From positions 1 to 34,252 of the forward strand of contig JAUCBJ010000213.1 in the NCBI GenBank assembly GCA_032718475.1: 34,252 nucleotides of DNA, in the 5' to 3' direction. Both the position numbers and the translations under genes were made by a program. The notes under the pieces are model-generated. The model saw only the letters and a list, made by a program, of their open reading frames with translations, ran no database searches and was not told the DNA's origin. Shown here one piece after another: positions 12,165 through 21,200 of this stretch (positions are counted from its first letter, which is position 1; the number at the start of each line of letters is the position of its first letter). This DNA comes from Nemertoderma westbladi (taxonomy: Eukaryota; Xenacoelomorpha; Nemertodermatida; Nemertodermatidae).

Positions 12165-13142
12165 CAATCGAGCCGAATCATACCGATCGAGCCGAATAGA
12201 ACCAATCGAGGCGATCAAGCCGAGTCGAGCCCAATCGAGCCGAACGGAGCCGAGTTGAGCCCAATCAAGCCGAGCGAGCCAGACTGAGCCGATTCAAGCC
12301 CAATCGAGTCGAGTCGAGCCCAATAGAGCCGAGTCGAGCCCAATCAATCCTAGTCGAGCCCAATTGAGCCGGACTGGGCCAAGTCGAGCCCAATCGAGCC
12401 AGACTGTGCCAAGTTGAGCCAAATCGAACCGGGTCAAGCCCAATCAATCCCAATCGAGCCGAGTTGAGCGGATTGAGCCGAATCGAGCCCAATTGAGCCA
12501 AGTCGAGCCGGACCGAGCCAAGTCGAACCGAATCGAGCCGATTGAGCCGAATCGAGCTGAGTCGACTCAGACCGAGCTGAGCCGAAACCAATCGAGCCGA
12601 GTCGAGCCGTGACATGCCAAATTGAGCCGGACTGAGTCGAGTCAAGACCAATCAAGCCGAGTCGAGCCCAATCGATCCGGACGGAGCCGAGTTGAGCCTA
12701 ATCAAGCCGAGTCGAGCCCGACTGAGCCGAGTTAAGCCCAATCGAACCGAGTCGAGCCCAATAGAGCCGAGTAGAGCCCAATCAAGCCTAGTCGAGCCCA
12801 ATTGAGCCGGACCAAGCCCAGTCGAGCCGGACTGAGCCAAGTTGAGCCAAATCGAGCCGAGTCAAGCCCAATTAATCCCAATCGAGCCGATTCAAGCCCA
12901 ATCGAGCCGAGTCGAGACCAATCGAGCCCAATCGAGCCGATTCAAGCCCAATCGAGCTGAGTCGAGACCAATCGAGCCGAGTCGAGCCCAATTGAGCCAA
13001 GTCGAGCTGAACCAAGCCGAGTCGAACCCAATCAAGCCGATTGAGCCGAATCGAGCTGAGTCGAGTCGAGCCCAATCGAGCCAAACCGAGCCGATCAAGC
13101 CAAGTCGAACTGAATCGAGCCCAATCATGCCAGACCGAGCCG
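12165..13142. repeat. Higher-order pentamer satellite (unit G)
   Basis: Diverged pentamers (GAGCC, GAGTC, CAATC, CAAGC) are arranged in 10-, 15- and 20-bp blocks such as GAGCCGAGTCGAGCCCAATC. The pure monomer array of unit F and this higher-order array occupy the same position in sister elements. Confidence 0.93.
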
Positions 13143-13209
13143 AGCTCGTTGTCTCCTTTATTTGAAATAAAAAGTCGGTTCCTTATCGGGCCGCTAGGCC
13201 CGTCACTAG

Positions 13210-13260
13210 TAGTATTATTCTCAAAATAGTGGTGTAGTACAATTGATTCAAACATCTTAT
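13210..13260 (-). pseudogene. LINE reverse transcriptase fragment 2 (upstream half)
   Basis: The minus strand reads KMFESIVLHHYFENNTT and breaks at 13210. Joined across the Helitron-like array it continues in frame to SDDMKWAY at 1170. FESIV followed by a helix is a typical RT motif-2 surround of non-LTR elements. An in-frame TAA a few codons upstream shows decay. Confidence 0.7.
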
Positions 13261-14030
13261 CTTATCAAACACAATTATTGAATTCTCTGGCCTGTAGGAT
13301 TTAACCTTGTTTCTTGCCTTTCTTTCCCTTTCCTTTATGTAGACTATTGACAACTATATGCTCAAGTAAAGTTGGTAATCTCCCCAAGTGAATTGGCAGC
13401 AGTAAGTACTTTATCTATACTTCAACATAATATGGACGATGGCTGCAGATGTAGAATATGGTCTGTTGTCAGCGACTCAAAACCCGGGCTCTTCCCTAGG
13501 CATAGAGATTGGAAAGAAGTTCTAATCAACAGTTCTGATATGAAGGGCATTTTTAACTACAGGTTTCATCTCTTTAAGCTTATCCGCCAGTTTGTCAGTC
13601 GTAATAATTCACCACTATTATCTCCTATGTTCTTCCTTATCCTTCATACATTTTAATAGGTCGCCTTGTACTGTAGCTTCGTACGAGTATCACGAGTTTC
13701 CAGAATTTATTAGATGTTGACGGCGCATGGATCTACGTGCCATTGGCTTGCTTAGCAAATGTTGTGGCCCTCACACACGCTAGCCATAGAAACCTATTGC
13801 CTTCTAGTCTCCAACACCAACAGTCGTATTTATCAATCTCATTCAGGATTTTAATAATTTTAAAGGTTGTGCTAGAGGGCATAGATACTCAATTTGGATC
13901 CAATGTATGTTGGTGTGTTATATTTCTCAGCAAGTCCAGTAAAGATAAGTACCCTGCGAAACCTACCATAAAGCCAATAAATAACACATTCCCACGATCC
14001 GATCAAAATTGCTAAATACCTACAGGAACC
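13261..14030. other. Unassigned spacer
   Basis: Plus-strand open frames of about 90 residues (13372-13656, 13737-14015) show no recognisable domain. It may be decayed upstream sequence of the LINE at 13210, but I could not identify endonuclease motifs on the minus strand. Confidence 0.4.
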
Positions 14031-14039
14031 AGTCAGCTT

Positions 14040-14770
14040 TAAGGGGGCTAACTATAACCCCTACAGAAATGAAATTTTCGAAAATTTACACAATTTTTTG
14101 CTGTTTGAAAGAAGGGCTTTCATAAAAGGTAATATCGGTTTTCAACATTGAATTATTTTTTGACCTCAAAACTGCTCTTTTCAACAACATACAGTAATAT
14201 ATTGCTGATATTTATGCCTCTCTGTATAAAAAACCTTTTTATCAGTTTGTCGATTTTGATTTTCTTCATCACTAAATTCCCTACTACTTTTTTATATTTT
14301 ACTCAATTTCTATTAAGGGGGGGGGGGGGGGGGGGGTAGAACCCCCACCCCCTCCCTCGAAAATTTGTTTTTTATTGTAACTAGAGCAGAATGAATTTAA
14401 TGGGGAATTCAAATCTGAAAACGGCTTAGAGAGATCTCTTTCAGTTCTCGAGTTATCGTGGAATAGCTGTCTGCAAACCTGTCTGTCATAATGTAAGCCA
14501 GACAGACAGACAACCGACAGGCGGACAGACTACATTCCACCAAATATTAAAACTGACATCAGAAATTAAATCAGCGACCCCGAAAACCCCCATAAATATA
14601 ATTTTAGCTCGGTGCTGTGTTTCCTTCATGTCAGACACTATTAACCAACCAGACTCCATACAGGTAGTTTTGCGCGGGCAGGTTTGAAATTTGAAGGCGA
14701 TTATCTCAGAATGACATTTTTTCGCATGAAAAATACTACACCTCCGCCATTTCTTAACTGTTTTTTTGCA
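14040..14770 (-). repeat. Dispersed repeat family R, copy 1
   Basis: Read on the minus strand it shares, in the same order, a GCCTTCAAA..AAACCTG..CCG segment, TCTGGTTGGTTAAT, the core ATGGGGGTTTTCGGGGTCGC, a CTGT-rich run, CCGTTTTCAGATTTGAA, and then a G/C-run with copy 2 at 28840-29290. Here the homopolymer is 20 G on the plus strand (14317-14336). No coding capacity is seen. Confidence 0.8.
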
Positions 14771-15210
14771 ATTTTTGATTTATATGAAAGATAATTTCAT
14801 AGGCTTCAATAAATTTCACGCACTTTTCTTAATTTGATAATATTTCCCCATTTTTTTAATGAAAAATTACAAAAAAACATGGGTTTTTTCAATTTTTCAA
14901 AAAATTATATTATTTTTTTTACAAAATTGCTAATTATCAGAAATAGAAAACGAAAATACAAAACGTGCGTGAAAAATATCATGAAGATAAACATGCTGGT
15001 TCCAAAAAATGTGGTATTCGGAAAATAAAAATGGAAAATGACGGAGGAGTAGTCTTTTTAGTGAAATTTTTAAAATCTGACGCAGGCCGCTAGGGGGCGC
15101 AAAAAATTTTTTTTCTAATTTTTTATGTACTTTTGATGATTCTCTTTCCGATGGTATATCGTTTTCTATGCATTTTTCAACCACATTGAAGACATAGCTC
15201 ATTCCATACT
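14771..15210. other. A+T-rich sequence
   Basis: Long A and T runs around a GCAGGCCGCTAGGGGGCGC motif (about 15082-15100). Open frames on both strands are low-complexity. It may be the outer part of repeat R copy 1, but no counterpart is clear beside copy 2. Confidence 0.35.
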
Positions 15211-15780
15211 AGTAGTATGGCCTACTAGCCATACTACACTATGGCCATGGCTAGGCTGACAGGGTGCGATACACTAGGCCAGTTTCTATATCGGATTTGG
15301 ATAGGAATTTAGAACGGTGTTTCTGAGTTATCAATAAATAATTGATTCATGTATCTTAAGTAACAATGATTTAATCATTAATATTTGAATTAATGAATGA
15401 TATGCCTCACTTGGGTCTACTGTAAAAATTATCTGAAACTCATAATGGTTCTTACTGGAAAAACACTTGTTTATTGTTTTTTTTAACCAGGTTTAACATT
15501 TTGTCCGAGATTATATCACATTTGAATCAAATGGTCAGAAACTGTACCGGGATGTGAGGAAGGTTGTAAGGTTAGCAATATTGGTATACTTTAGCTTTGC
15601 CTTAATGGTAAAATGTTTTCACTTTCAGTCATTTTGCAATTTTCCACTTTCCGCTATAGACCTAAGAAATATCCAATATATATTAACCTTCTTTACTTCT
15701 TCAAAACATCTGCCCTATGGTGTTATGTTGAAGAAAGTTGAATATAAATAAGTCCTCTAATATTTGCCCGACAGAGAAAA
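15211..15780. other. Unassigned spacer
   Basis: Short local inverted motifs (ACTAGTAGTATGGCC / GGCCTACTAG..) near 15210-15250; otherwise A+T-rich with no supported feature. Confidence 0.35.
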
Positions 15781-15789
15781 CGATAGACT

Positions 15790-16430
15790 ACTACTACTGT
15801 AATATAATCGCCCTGCTGTATTGAAACTGCACATTGAAATGCTATGGCCTTCACTTCAGCAAAGGAGATATCGCCAATGGGAATATCTGCGAGTACAGAC
15901 TCAGACACTTATACTTCTATAAAGTTATCGGGCAATACCCTGTCATTATTGAGGAGCTTTTCAAAGTGGGCCTTCCAACCATTGAGGCGATCGGCTGGTG
16001 ATTCTGCCTTAACCTTGGTAGGTTGGTTGGCTTTTCCGCCCAGTAAGCAAATTGATCGATTTCCATGCCTGGGATGATTGTCTGCTGTCGTCAGCATCAT
16101 TGATGGCATCAACCTGTTGGTTTATTAGCTCCTGTAGATTAACAGAGTACTGCCTGTTCAGGGACCCAGATGCAGCCGGCGATCAGGCGGTGATCACTGG
16201 AGAAGGGTCGAAGTGTAAATGCATTACAGTCTTGTATAGAGCTCCTGTATTTCCTACGAAACAGAATATGGTCTATCTGGGACTTGTGACCACTGGGGTC
16301 CAGTGTCAGCCCCTAACTTTCCAGTTCGCTACTTGAACTGGGATCCAGCCGAAAATAATCCATTTTCCAAAGATGAAATCCTGAAGATGCACCCAGATAA
16401 ACGATAGACGGGCACCAACCGACCTATCGA
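15790..16430 (-). pseudogene. Decayed LINE ORF2: endonuclease C-terminal part and EN-RT linker
   Basis: The minus strand encodes, in order but with frame changes, VHLQDFIFGK, SQIDHILFRRKYRSS, FSSDHRLIAG, AINDADDSRQSSQAW and PADRLNGWKAHFEKLLNN, then DIPIGDISFAEVKA. IDHILxRR...SDHRL is the catalytic C-terminal signature of apurinic-type LINE endonucleases, and W..HF..LLN is the usual linker before RT. No RT core follows, and stops and frameshifts make it non-functional. The VHLQDFI region is alignable at nucleotide level with the plus-strand copy at 17430-17760, so both derive from one family. Confidence 0.85.
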
Positions 16431-16439
16431 CATTACTGT

Positions 16440-16660
16440 ATTATATTTATCTGTTCCATTATTGTAATATAACCTCTTTGAGGTTAAAATGCATAAATGA
16501 TTATAGTGGACTTTGGCTCAGTAAAAAGTATGCAATACATTTAATTATATATCTATTAGTAGCATTTGTAGTCGTATTGTATATATATAATATATACTGT
16601 ATTATTTATTTATCACATAATTTATTTAAACTTGAAGATCTAAACCTGCTACTTTAGCAT
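16440..16660. other. Short A+T-rich spacer
   Basis: Contains a TA-rich stretch (about 16575-16600). No promoter element can be assigned for the GPCR remnant that follows. Confidence 0.4.
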
Positions 16661-16668
16661 CATAGAAT

Positions 16669-17067
16669 ATGGAATACTCTGTATTTGTTTTCCTAAACAT
16701 TTTTCTTCCAGTTATATTCCCACTTATTATTATTGGGAACGCATTTATGTTGGTAGTTATTGCCACAAATAAAGAAATGCAAAACCCCACCAATATATTT
16801 ATGGCCAATTTGTGTCTTTCCGATTTACTGACCGGTATAATCGGCGTTGGCCCCGTTATGATATTTGTAAACGATGATTACCCTTCATGGCCTCTGGGTG
16901 ATTTTTTGTGCAGATCAATTCGTTACACATGCAATGCGAGTTTTACGGCCAGCATTTTATTCATGTTATGCATTTGTATTGAACGCTATATTGTTATATC
17001 GTAAAACCGTTTCTAATTAAACTGATAGTATTCTGGCCTCATACTGATCAGTCATCTGGGTAGGGCT
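16669..17067 (+). pseudogene. Class A (rhodopsin-family) GPCR fragment, TM1 to start of TM4
   Basis: The 111-residue open frame starts MEYSVFVF and has TM1 (about residues 6-31, with the GN of the family), TM2 (about 43-68, LCLSDLL matching the conserved LAxxD), a Trp in extracellular loop 1 (SWPLGD), the TM3 disulphide Cys (FLC) and ERY at the end of TM3, the counterpart of DRY. It stops after ERYIVIS. Just past the stop, another frame reads KPFLIKLIVFWP, which fits the second intracellular loop and start of TM4, so a small indel probably broke a longer frame. TM4-TM7 are absent. Such receptors are plasma-membrane signal transducers; the ligand cannot be inferred. Alternatively it is a first exon, but no good donor was seen. 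Confidence 0.85.
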
Positions 17068-17430
17068 CCTAAATAAAATGCAAGGGCAAGGGGACTGTTG
17101 TATATTAAAAATTAAAAACTTTTATGTAATATTAAAATTCGATAATTTTAAGATGAATTTCCTGTGAGATTTCCAAATAAGTCGCAGATAAGGGTGGGGG
17201 GGGGGGGGGGGGGGGGGGGTTCGTTACTTTCGACGCAGGAAAGATCGATACAAATAATAACTGATTACTCCCAAAAGAACTGTAACCTGTGCTATTGACT
17301 TTCGTTTATTGATTTAGTTAGAATAAACTGTACTGTAACCTGCTCCTACCATAAATTGATAACTTTACATTGAGACGGGATAATTAATTAGCCGATGTGA
17401 GATTTACGTCCAGCCCCCCCCCCAGGTTAT
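17068..17430. other. Spacer with 24-base G run
   Basis: Holds an uninterrupted G run at 17196-17219 and otherwise A+T-rich sequence. No gene seen. Confidence 0.6.
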
Positions 17431-17765
17431 TTTGTAGTTAGTTGTGGGGCGAGCCACGAAGTTGGAGGAGCCTTAGCAAGCTTGGAGGTGGTTGGCGACT
17501 TGCCCTCGACTCAGCAGATGATAGTGGCAATGGTGGAATTGGTCTATTGATGAATCCAGCTGCACTTGCAGCATTCTTTACTTTCCTGGGTGACTTTAAT
17601 GCCAGTCTGCATCAATCACCTACATCGCCCTGGGTCTATATAGCGATTCATCTAAATTCCGTCCATCTTCAGGATTTCATCTCTGGAAATTGTTTGTTTT
17701 CAACTGGAACCCAGTTAAAGAAGCGAACTTAGTGGGTGAGCCAAAACTTTTATTTTGCTTTCATT
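17430..17765 (+). pseudogene. LINE endonuclease fragment
   Basis: The plus strand reads ADDSGNGGIGLLMNP, FLGDFNASL and SVHLQDFISGNCLFSTGTQL in one frame. GDFNA is the conserved catalytic motif of LINE apurinic/apyrimidinic endonucleases, GGIGLL is the preceding strand, and the third segment matches the usual N.LL..T.F..K region. The segment between GIGLL and GDFNA is shorter than in intact enzymes, so there is an internal deletion. It faces the opposite way to the related fragment at 15790-16430; the GPCR remnant lies between them. Confidence 0.8.
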
Positions 17766-17940
17766 CTTAGGCTACAGCTATAGATGTCTCCGCCGATATT
17801 TCACCAGTTACATCGCAGTTATTCTTCAACCTTATAGTGATGGTACTGATGGAAAGCTAGCCCGTCAACTACTACTACTACTACTACCGGCATGCTACAT
17901 TGCAGCTGCATTATATGTATTACATATATATTAAGAATGC
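17766..17940. repeat. Short spacer with (CTA)n microsatellite
   Basis: A CTA trinucleotide run lies at about 17868-17888; otherwise nothing assignable. Confidence 0.6.
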
Positions 17941-18190
17941 TGTGACGGTTGTCGACAAAATTGCGCCACCACAACTCCCTATTACTCATGCATGACACTT
18001 GCTAGGTCATCCGCATCTTCAAGGTCAGTTTCCTTTAAGATGCGTCTCAAGAGAAAGTCATGGGCTGTCCACCATGCTTATTCACTCCATGAGGCCGCCA
18101 AAGCACAAGGTTATGCACTGGCTGGTCCTCACGGCGAAAGCAATGTCCTGCAAAGCGGCGGCGGCTCCGTTCAAGTGTCAAGCTAGGGGA
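17940..18190 (-). pseudogene. LINE ORF2 C-terminal fragment
   Basis: The minus strand encodes LERSRRRFAGHCFRREDQPV, then HNLVLWRPHG and GGQPMTF, and after a frame change DLEDADDLASVM and NRELWWRN. The RRRFAGHCFR..LW.P.G...G.P order, followed by L..M.NRE.W, is the standard C-terminal tail of endonuclease-RT LINE proteins, downstream of the RT core. It is short, frameshifted and orphaned from its RT. Plus-strand frames here are shadows. Confidence 0.85.
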
Positions 18191-18194
18191 GACT

Positions 18195-18637
18195 AATGAA
18201 ACACCACATCTTCAATGTTGTATATTTATTTTGAATACTAATAACTGATGAATAGTAGGCCTATAAGGGATTCATTTAAACCCAGAGACGTCTTTTAAAC
18301 ATAGGTTGTATTGAGCCCCGTTGATCAAGTGATTCATTTAAAACTACTTTGAAATGAATGGATTGAAACCTAGGTTTAAATGATTTTGGTGTCATTTTTT
18401 ATGGGATTCATTACATACAAACCTCTATTTAAAACTATATTTAACCCAATCTTCAGAGGACATTCATTTCAACCTAAGTTAGAATGAATCACCAATCAAG
18501 GGAGTCTTTTTCCAGGGGGATTCAATAGAAACTACCACACCGGTAAAAATCACTATATAACGCTTCCGCGATCACCTAAAAATGTTATTTATCCAGTTTC
18601 CACTCACATTCTTTACTTAGGCCTAATATGTAGGGTG
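18195..18637. other. Spacer with degenerate ATTCATTTAAA inverted motifs
   Basis: Several GATTCATTTAAA / TTTGAAATGAAT-type motifs occur in both orientations between about 18265 and 18490, suggesting an old MITE. Boundaries could not be set. Confidence 0.35.
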
Positions 18638-18752
18638 TTTGAAAAAGGTGGGCTGGATACAGAAAACATGGACAATGGACAGACCAATCACGGACGATTT
18701 GCGTCACACAGCATGTCCACCCTTTTCAGCTTTGTTGTCCACCTTTTTCAAA
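18638..18752. mobile_element. MITE family M, copy 1
   Basis: About 115 bp bounded by TTTGAAAAAGGTGG and CCACCTTTTTCAAA, with an internal AACATGGACAATGGACAGAC. The left ~54 bp match the right end of copy 3 (26105-26163) in reverse complement. Non-coding; no clear target duplication. Confidence 0.8.
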
Positions 18753-19300
18753 TTTGAATAAGGCAGTAAGGTGGACTGGGTTGAGAAAGCTGCTTTATTT
18801 ACTGTTTACCGTTCATCCTGAGATCGGTTATTAAACGACCGAGCGCAGGGAGGGAGGTAAATAAGTCCCCATATTTTGGGAGTGGCGGTCCGAAACCCTA
18901 ATTCAAAATGGAAATGGAGGCCCAACCCTTAATTAAAACTGCTGAACTGTCATGTAACCCCAACCTTAAATATTTTGGATCCTAAATTCCACAAAATTTC
19001 TTAGATTAGATTGTTAGAGCATCGGGACTTTAAGGTCACCGGTATTAGGGTTACTAATGACAGTTTTAATTAGGGTTTGGGCCATGACCAACTAACCCAA
19101 CCACAAAAATAAACCAATAAATCTAAGCTAAAGTGCTGTACGGTACGCTAGAGGCTAGACCTACCATTATTAGCCTATGCTGTAAGTCTATAGGGGGGCA
19201 ATCCGCGCGAGGGTGGGGGGGGGGGGGGGGTGTAGATACGGCTAGGACACCGACAGCATTCTTAATGCAACTGCTTCCAGCATGCCCATTATAGATAGAT
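18753..19300. other. Spacer with a hairpin-type repeat and a 16-base G run
   Basis: An imperfect inverted repeat pairs 18916-18960 (GGCCCAACCCTTAATTAAAA start) with 19040-19083, giving a ~170-bp MITE-like hairpin. A G run lies at 19215-19230. No gene seen. Confidence 0.6.
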
Positions 19301-19309
19301 AATTGAAAC

Positions 19310-19388
19310 CTGAAAAAGGTGGACAGTCCAAATCACTAATAAATAGCATTGCTTTAATACGTTTCTGATTGGTCAGACTATTATCTAT
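19310..19388. mobile_element. MITE family M, copy 2, left half (split by transposon X)
   Basis: It starts TGAAAAAGGTGGACAGTCCA and runs to ACGTTTCTGATTGGTC and ATTATCTAT, where X begins. The right half resumes at 25980. The reunited sequence aligns from end to end with copy 3. Confidence 0.8.
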
Positions 19389-19576
19389 CAGTAGGGAACA
19401 TATGCTTAAATAAGCAGTACGGATCGCACTTCTTATTTACAGATCGCACTGCTTATTTAGGCAGTTTTACTCTCTCTAACTTTTGTGTTGTTTTGATGGT
19501 TTGACAGGTAGCAAATCAAAAGGGCCCCAATTTTTCTCCTCCAATGGGAACGTTGGGTTTGACTTTACTGCGTATA

Positions 19577-19616
19577 CGTAGGCCTACGCGTAGCTACGCG
19601 TAGGTTTACGCGTAGG
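19577..19616. repeat. CTACGCGTAG palindrome cluster in the W TIR
   Basis: Successive ACGTAGG, CCTACGCGTAGC, CTACGCGTAGG and TTACGCGTAGG motifs overlap. The mirror cluster is at about 21380-21420. Closely spaced 10-bp palindromes near transposon ends suggest transposase binding sites; this is inference. Confidence 0.75.
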
Positions 19617-19815
19617 CCAGAATTGTCTTTTGGCGTAGGAATTTCTTGCGTAGGTGCTTGCCTATGAACCAATCACAAGGACGTTTGTTGTGTATATTGT
19701 AGTGGGAAATTTAAATTTATTATCATAATAATACTGTATGACATACTGACATAGCCTTAGCCTATGCAGGAGTAGCCCGGCAGCCCGGGCACTACAGCAA
19801 TGGCTGTCTGCTGGA

Positions 19816-20575
19816 TTTAGTTTAGTTTAGTTTAGTTTAATACGCCAAATGCAAATAAAAATTAATACATACAGCACATAAATTCTTATTATAAAACACA
19901 ATGAACTGGCAAATCTATAAGGATTCTACGCATATGCGTATATTTCTTTTATGAAGTACCGGTAGGCCTACTACTGTAGGTAAGTTACATACATTATAGG
20001 TACAAACATATAACATAAATAAACAATAATCAGATAGTGGGGTTCAAAATTATACGACGTAGATTGTAAGTAAAAACCACAATGTTGATAATTTTACATA
20101 TTGCAATAATAAAAAAAAATAAACATTAAAAATTTTAGTTGGCACGTTATGATTAAAATTTTTCTATTAAGAATGATACAGTAAAAACTTCGATGTGTGC
20201 AATAATATTAAAAAAAAACAAATAAAAAATAATAAAAATAATAAAAAATACTGTGCACTTCATATGAAAATATTAAAAACAAAGAACCTGATATTTAATT
20301 AAGTAAAAATTGTAATTACAATGATACAAAAGTAAAATTTAATTTAATATAAGTACCGATGGAATGTAAACTGGGCAGTGGCAACTTGTCTAACTGGTAC
20401 CGGTATATCACTATAAATATTCATTTTGGACTTCATGGCACAATCAAGACGATTTTTATATAAGTTTACACTAGGATTACCATGAAAATCTCGAGCATTA
20501 ACAACATTCTCATCCAACATATTCCATAAGTTTATTACACGAGACGCAAAACTGTTAGTGTGGAACAGATGTTGA
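19816..20575 (-). pseudogene. 5'-truncated LINE: RT C-terminus, 3' UTR and (CTAAA)n tail, inside W
   Basis: The minus strand encodes QHLFHTNSFASRVINLWNML, then DENVVNARDF, NLYKNRLD and a stop near 20345. The SFASRVxxxWNxL..VV.A...FKxxLD order is the terminal segment of CR1/L2/jockey-type RT proteins. About 0.5 kb of A+T-rich non-coding sequence follows, ending in a pentamer tail (TTTAG repeats on the plus strand, 19816-19838). Microsatellite tails are normal for this group. The copy lost everything upstream of about 20575. Confidence 0.8.
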
Positions 20576-20779
20576 ACAGATTATGACATTTATACATTAC
20601 GACATGACATTTATTTATTTATTTTACAATATTATTTTAATATTTATTATTTTATTATTTATTTATTTATTTTTACAAACGATATAGTTAAGTTAATATA
20701 GTTAATATTATTGAATGTGTATCGTGTTGTAATTGAATGTGTGAACTTGTATGTATGTTTCGGAATCTTAGTTGAATCC

Positions 20780-21200
20780 TCGTTGGTTCTCGTTCTCGTT
20801 GAACTCGTTTGTGTAGTCGCCAACGTCACGTACTAAGTAATCGTTGGTTACGCTCGTCCGTACGCGGACTCGGCTACTCCGGGGACCATGAGGAACTCTC
20901 GCGTAACTTCGTCGCCACGTTGAACAACCTCGGCTCAGCAGCTACTACCGCGGTCGCCCCGGTGCGCCTCCACGATCTACGAACCCCGTGAGGGTGAGCG
21001 CGTCCTGTAGCTCGCTCCCCCGCTCTGCTCGGCTACCGTCGACCAGTCGCCCTGCATGGAGGCCGACAAAGGAGATTCGAGGCGATTCGGGTCACCGCAC
21101 ACCGGGAACCCGACAATCGAGACTCCGTGACCACGTATACGACGTACTCGCCCGCGCTCCAGTCCTCGTCGACATCATACGGCTATACTAGTCAGCTGAT
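20780..21200. other. GC-rich island inside W
   Basis: Base composition changes sharply from A+T-rich to GC-rich with CG dinucleotides. Open frames on the plus strand (20809-20991, 20988-21191) match no family I recognise. It could be part of a W-specific gene or captured host sequence. Confidence 0.4.

Larger units (their letters stand above)
1171..13209 (+). mobile_element. Seven-unit tandem array of Helitron/Helentron-like non-autonomous elements
   Basis: Seven head-to-tail units (1171-2666, 2667-5016, 5017-6510, 6511-7606, 7607-9098, 9099-10986, 10987-13209) each begin TTAG plus a small hairpin. Each ends with a GC-rich hairpin, a short spacer and CTAG, and successive units abut exactly as CTAGTTAG. 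No unit shows a target duplication. Each has a shared 5' module of roughly 350-400 bp with a TGAC/TGGC microsatellite, then variable cargo. A 3' hairpin followed by CTAG, a subterminal inverted repeat and a central tetranucleotide microsatellite are the hallmarks of Helentron-associated elements (HINE/DINE-1 type). No Rep/helicase gene is present, so transposition would need a partner elsewhere. The assignment rests on structure. Confidence 0.8.
10987..13209 (+). mobile_element. HINE-like unit G (family 2, degenerate GAGCC cargo)
   Basis: It starts TTAGGAACCGAGAGGTTC, followed by a local duplication of ATTACTGTA. It ends with the CGGGCC-GCTA-GGCCCG hairpin plus TCACTAG at 13209. This is the end of the array, and unique LINE sequence (TAGTATTATTCTC) follows immediately. 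Cargo matches unit F in order, but the pentamer array is longer and organised in 10-20 bp higher-order units such as GAGTCGAGCCCAATC. Confidence 0.8.

Noticed and set aside
10109-13255. Long RAEPS / SARLG-type repeat proteins on both strands
   Set aside because: Direct consequence of GAGCC pentamer satellites, which lack stop codons in all frames.
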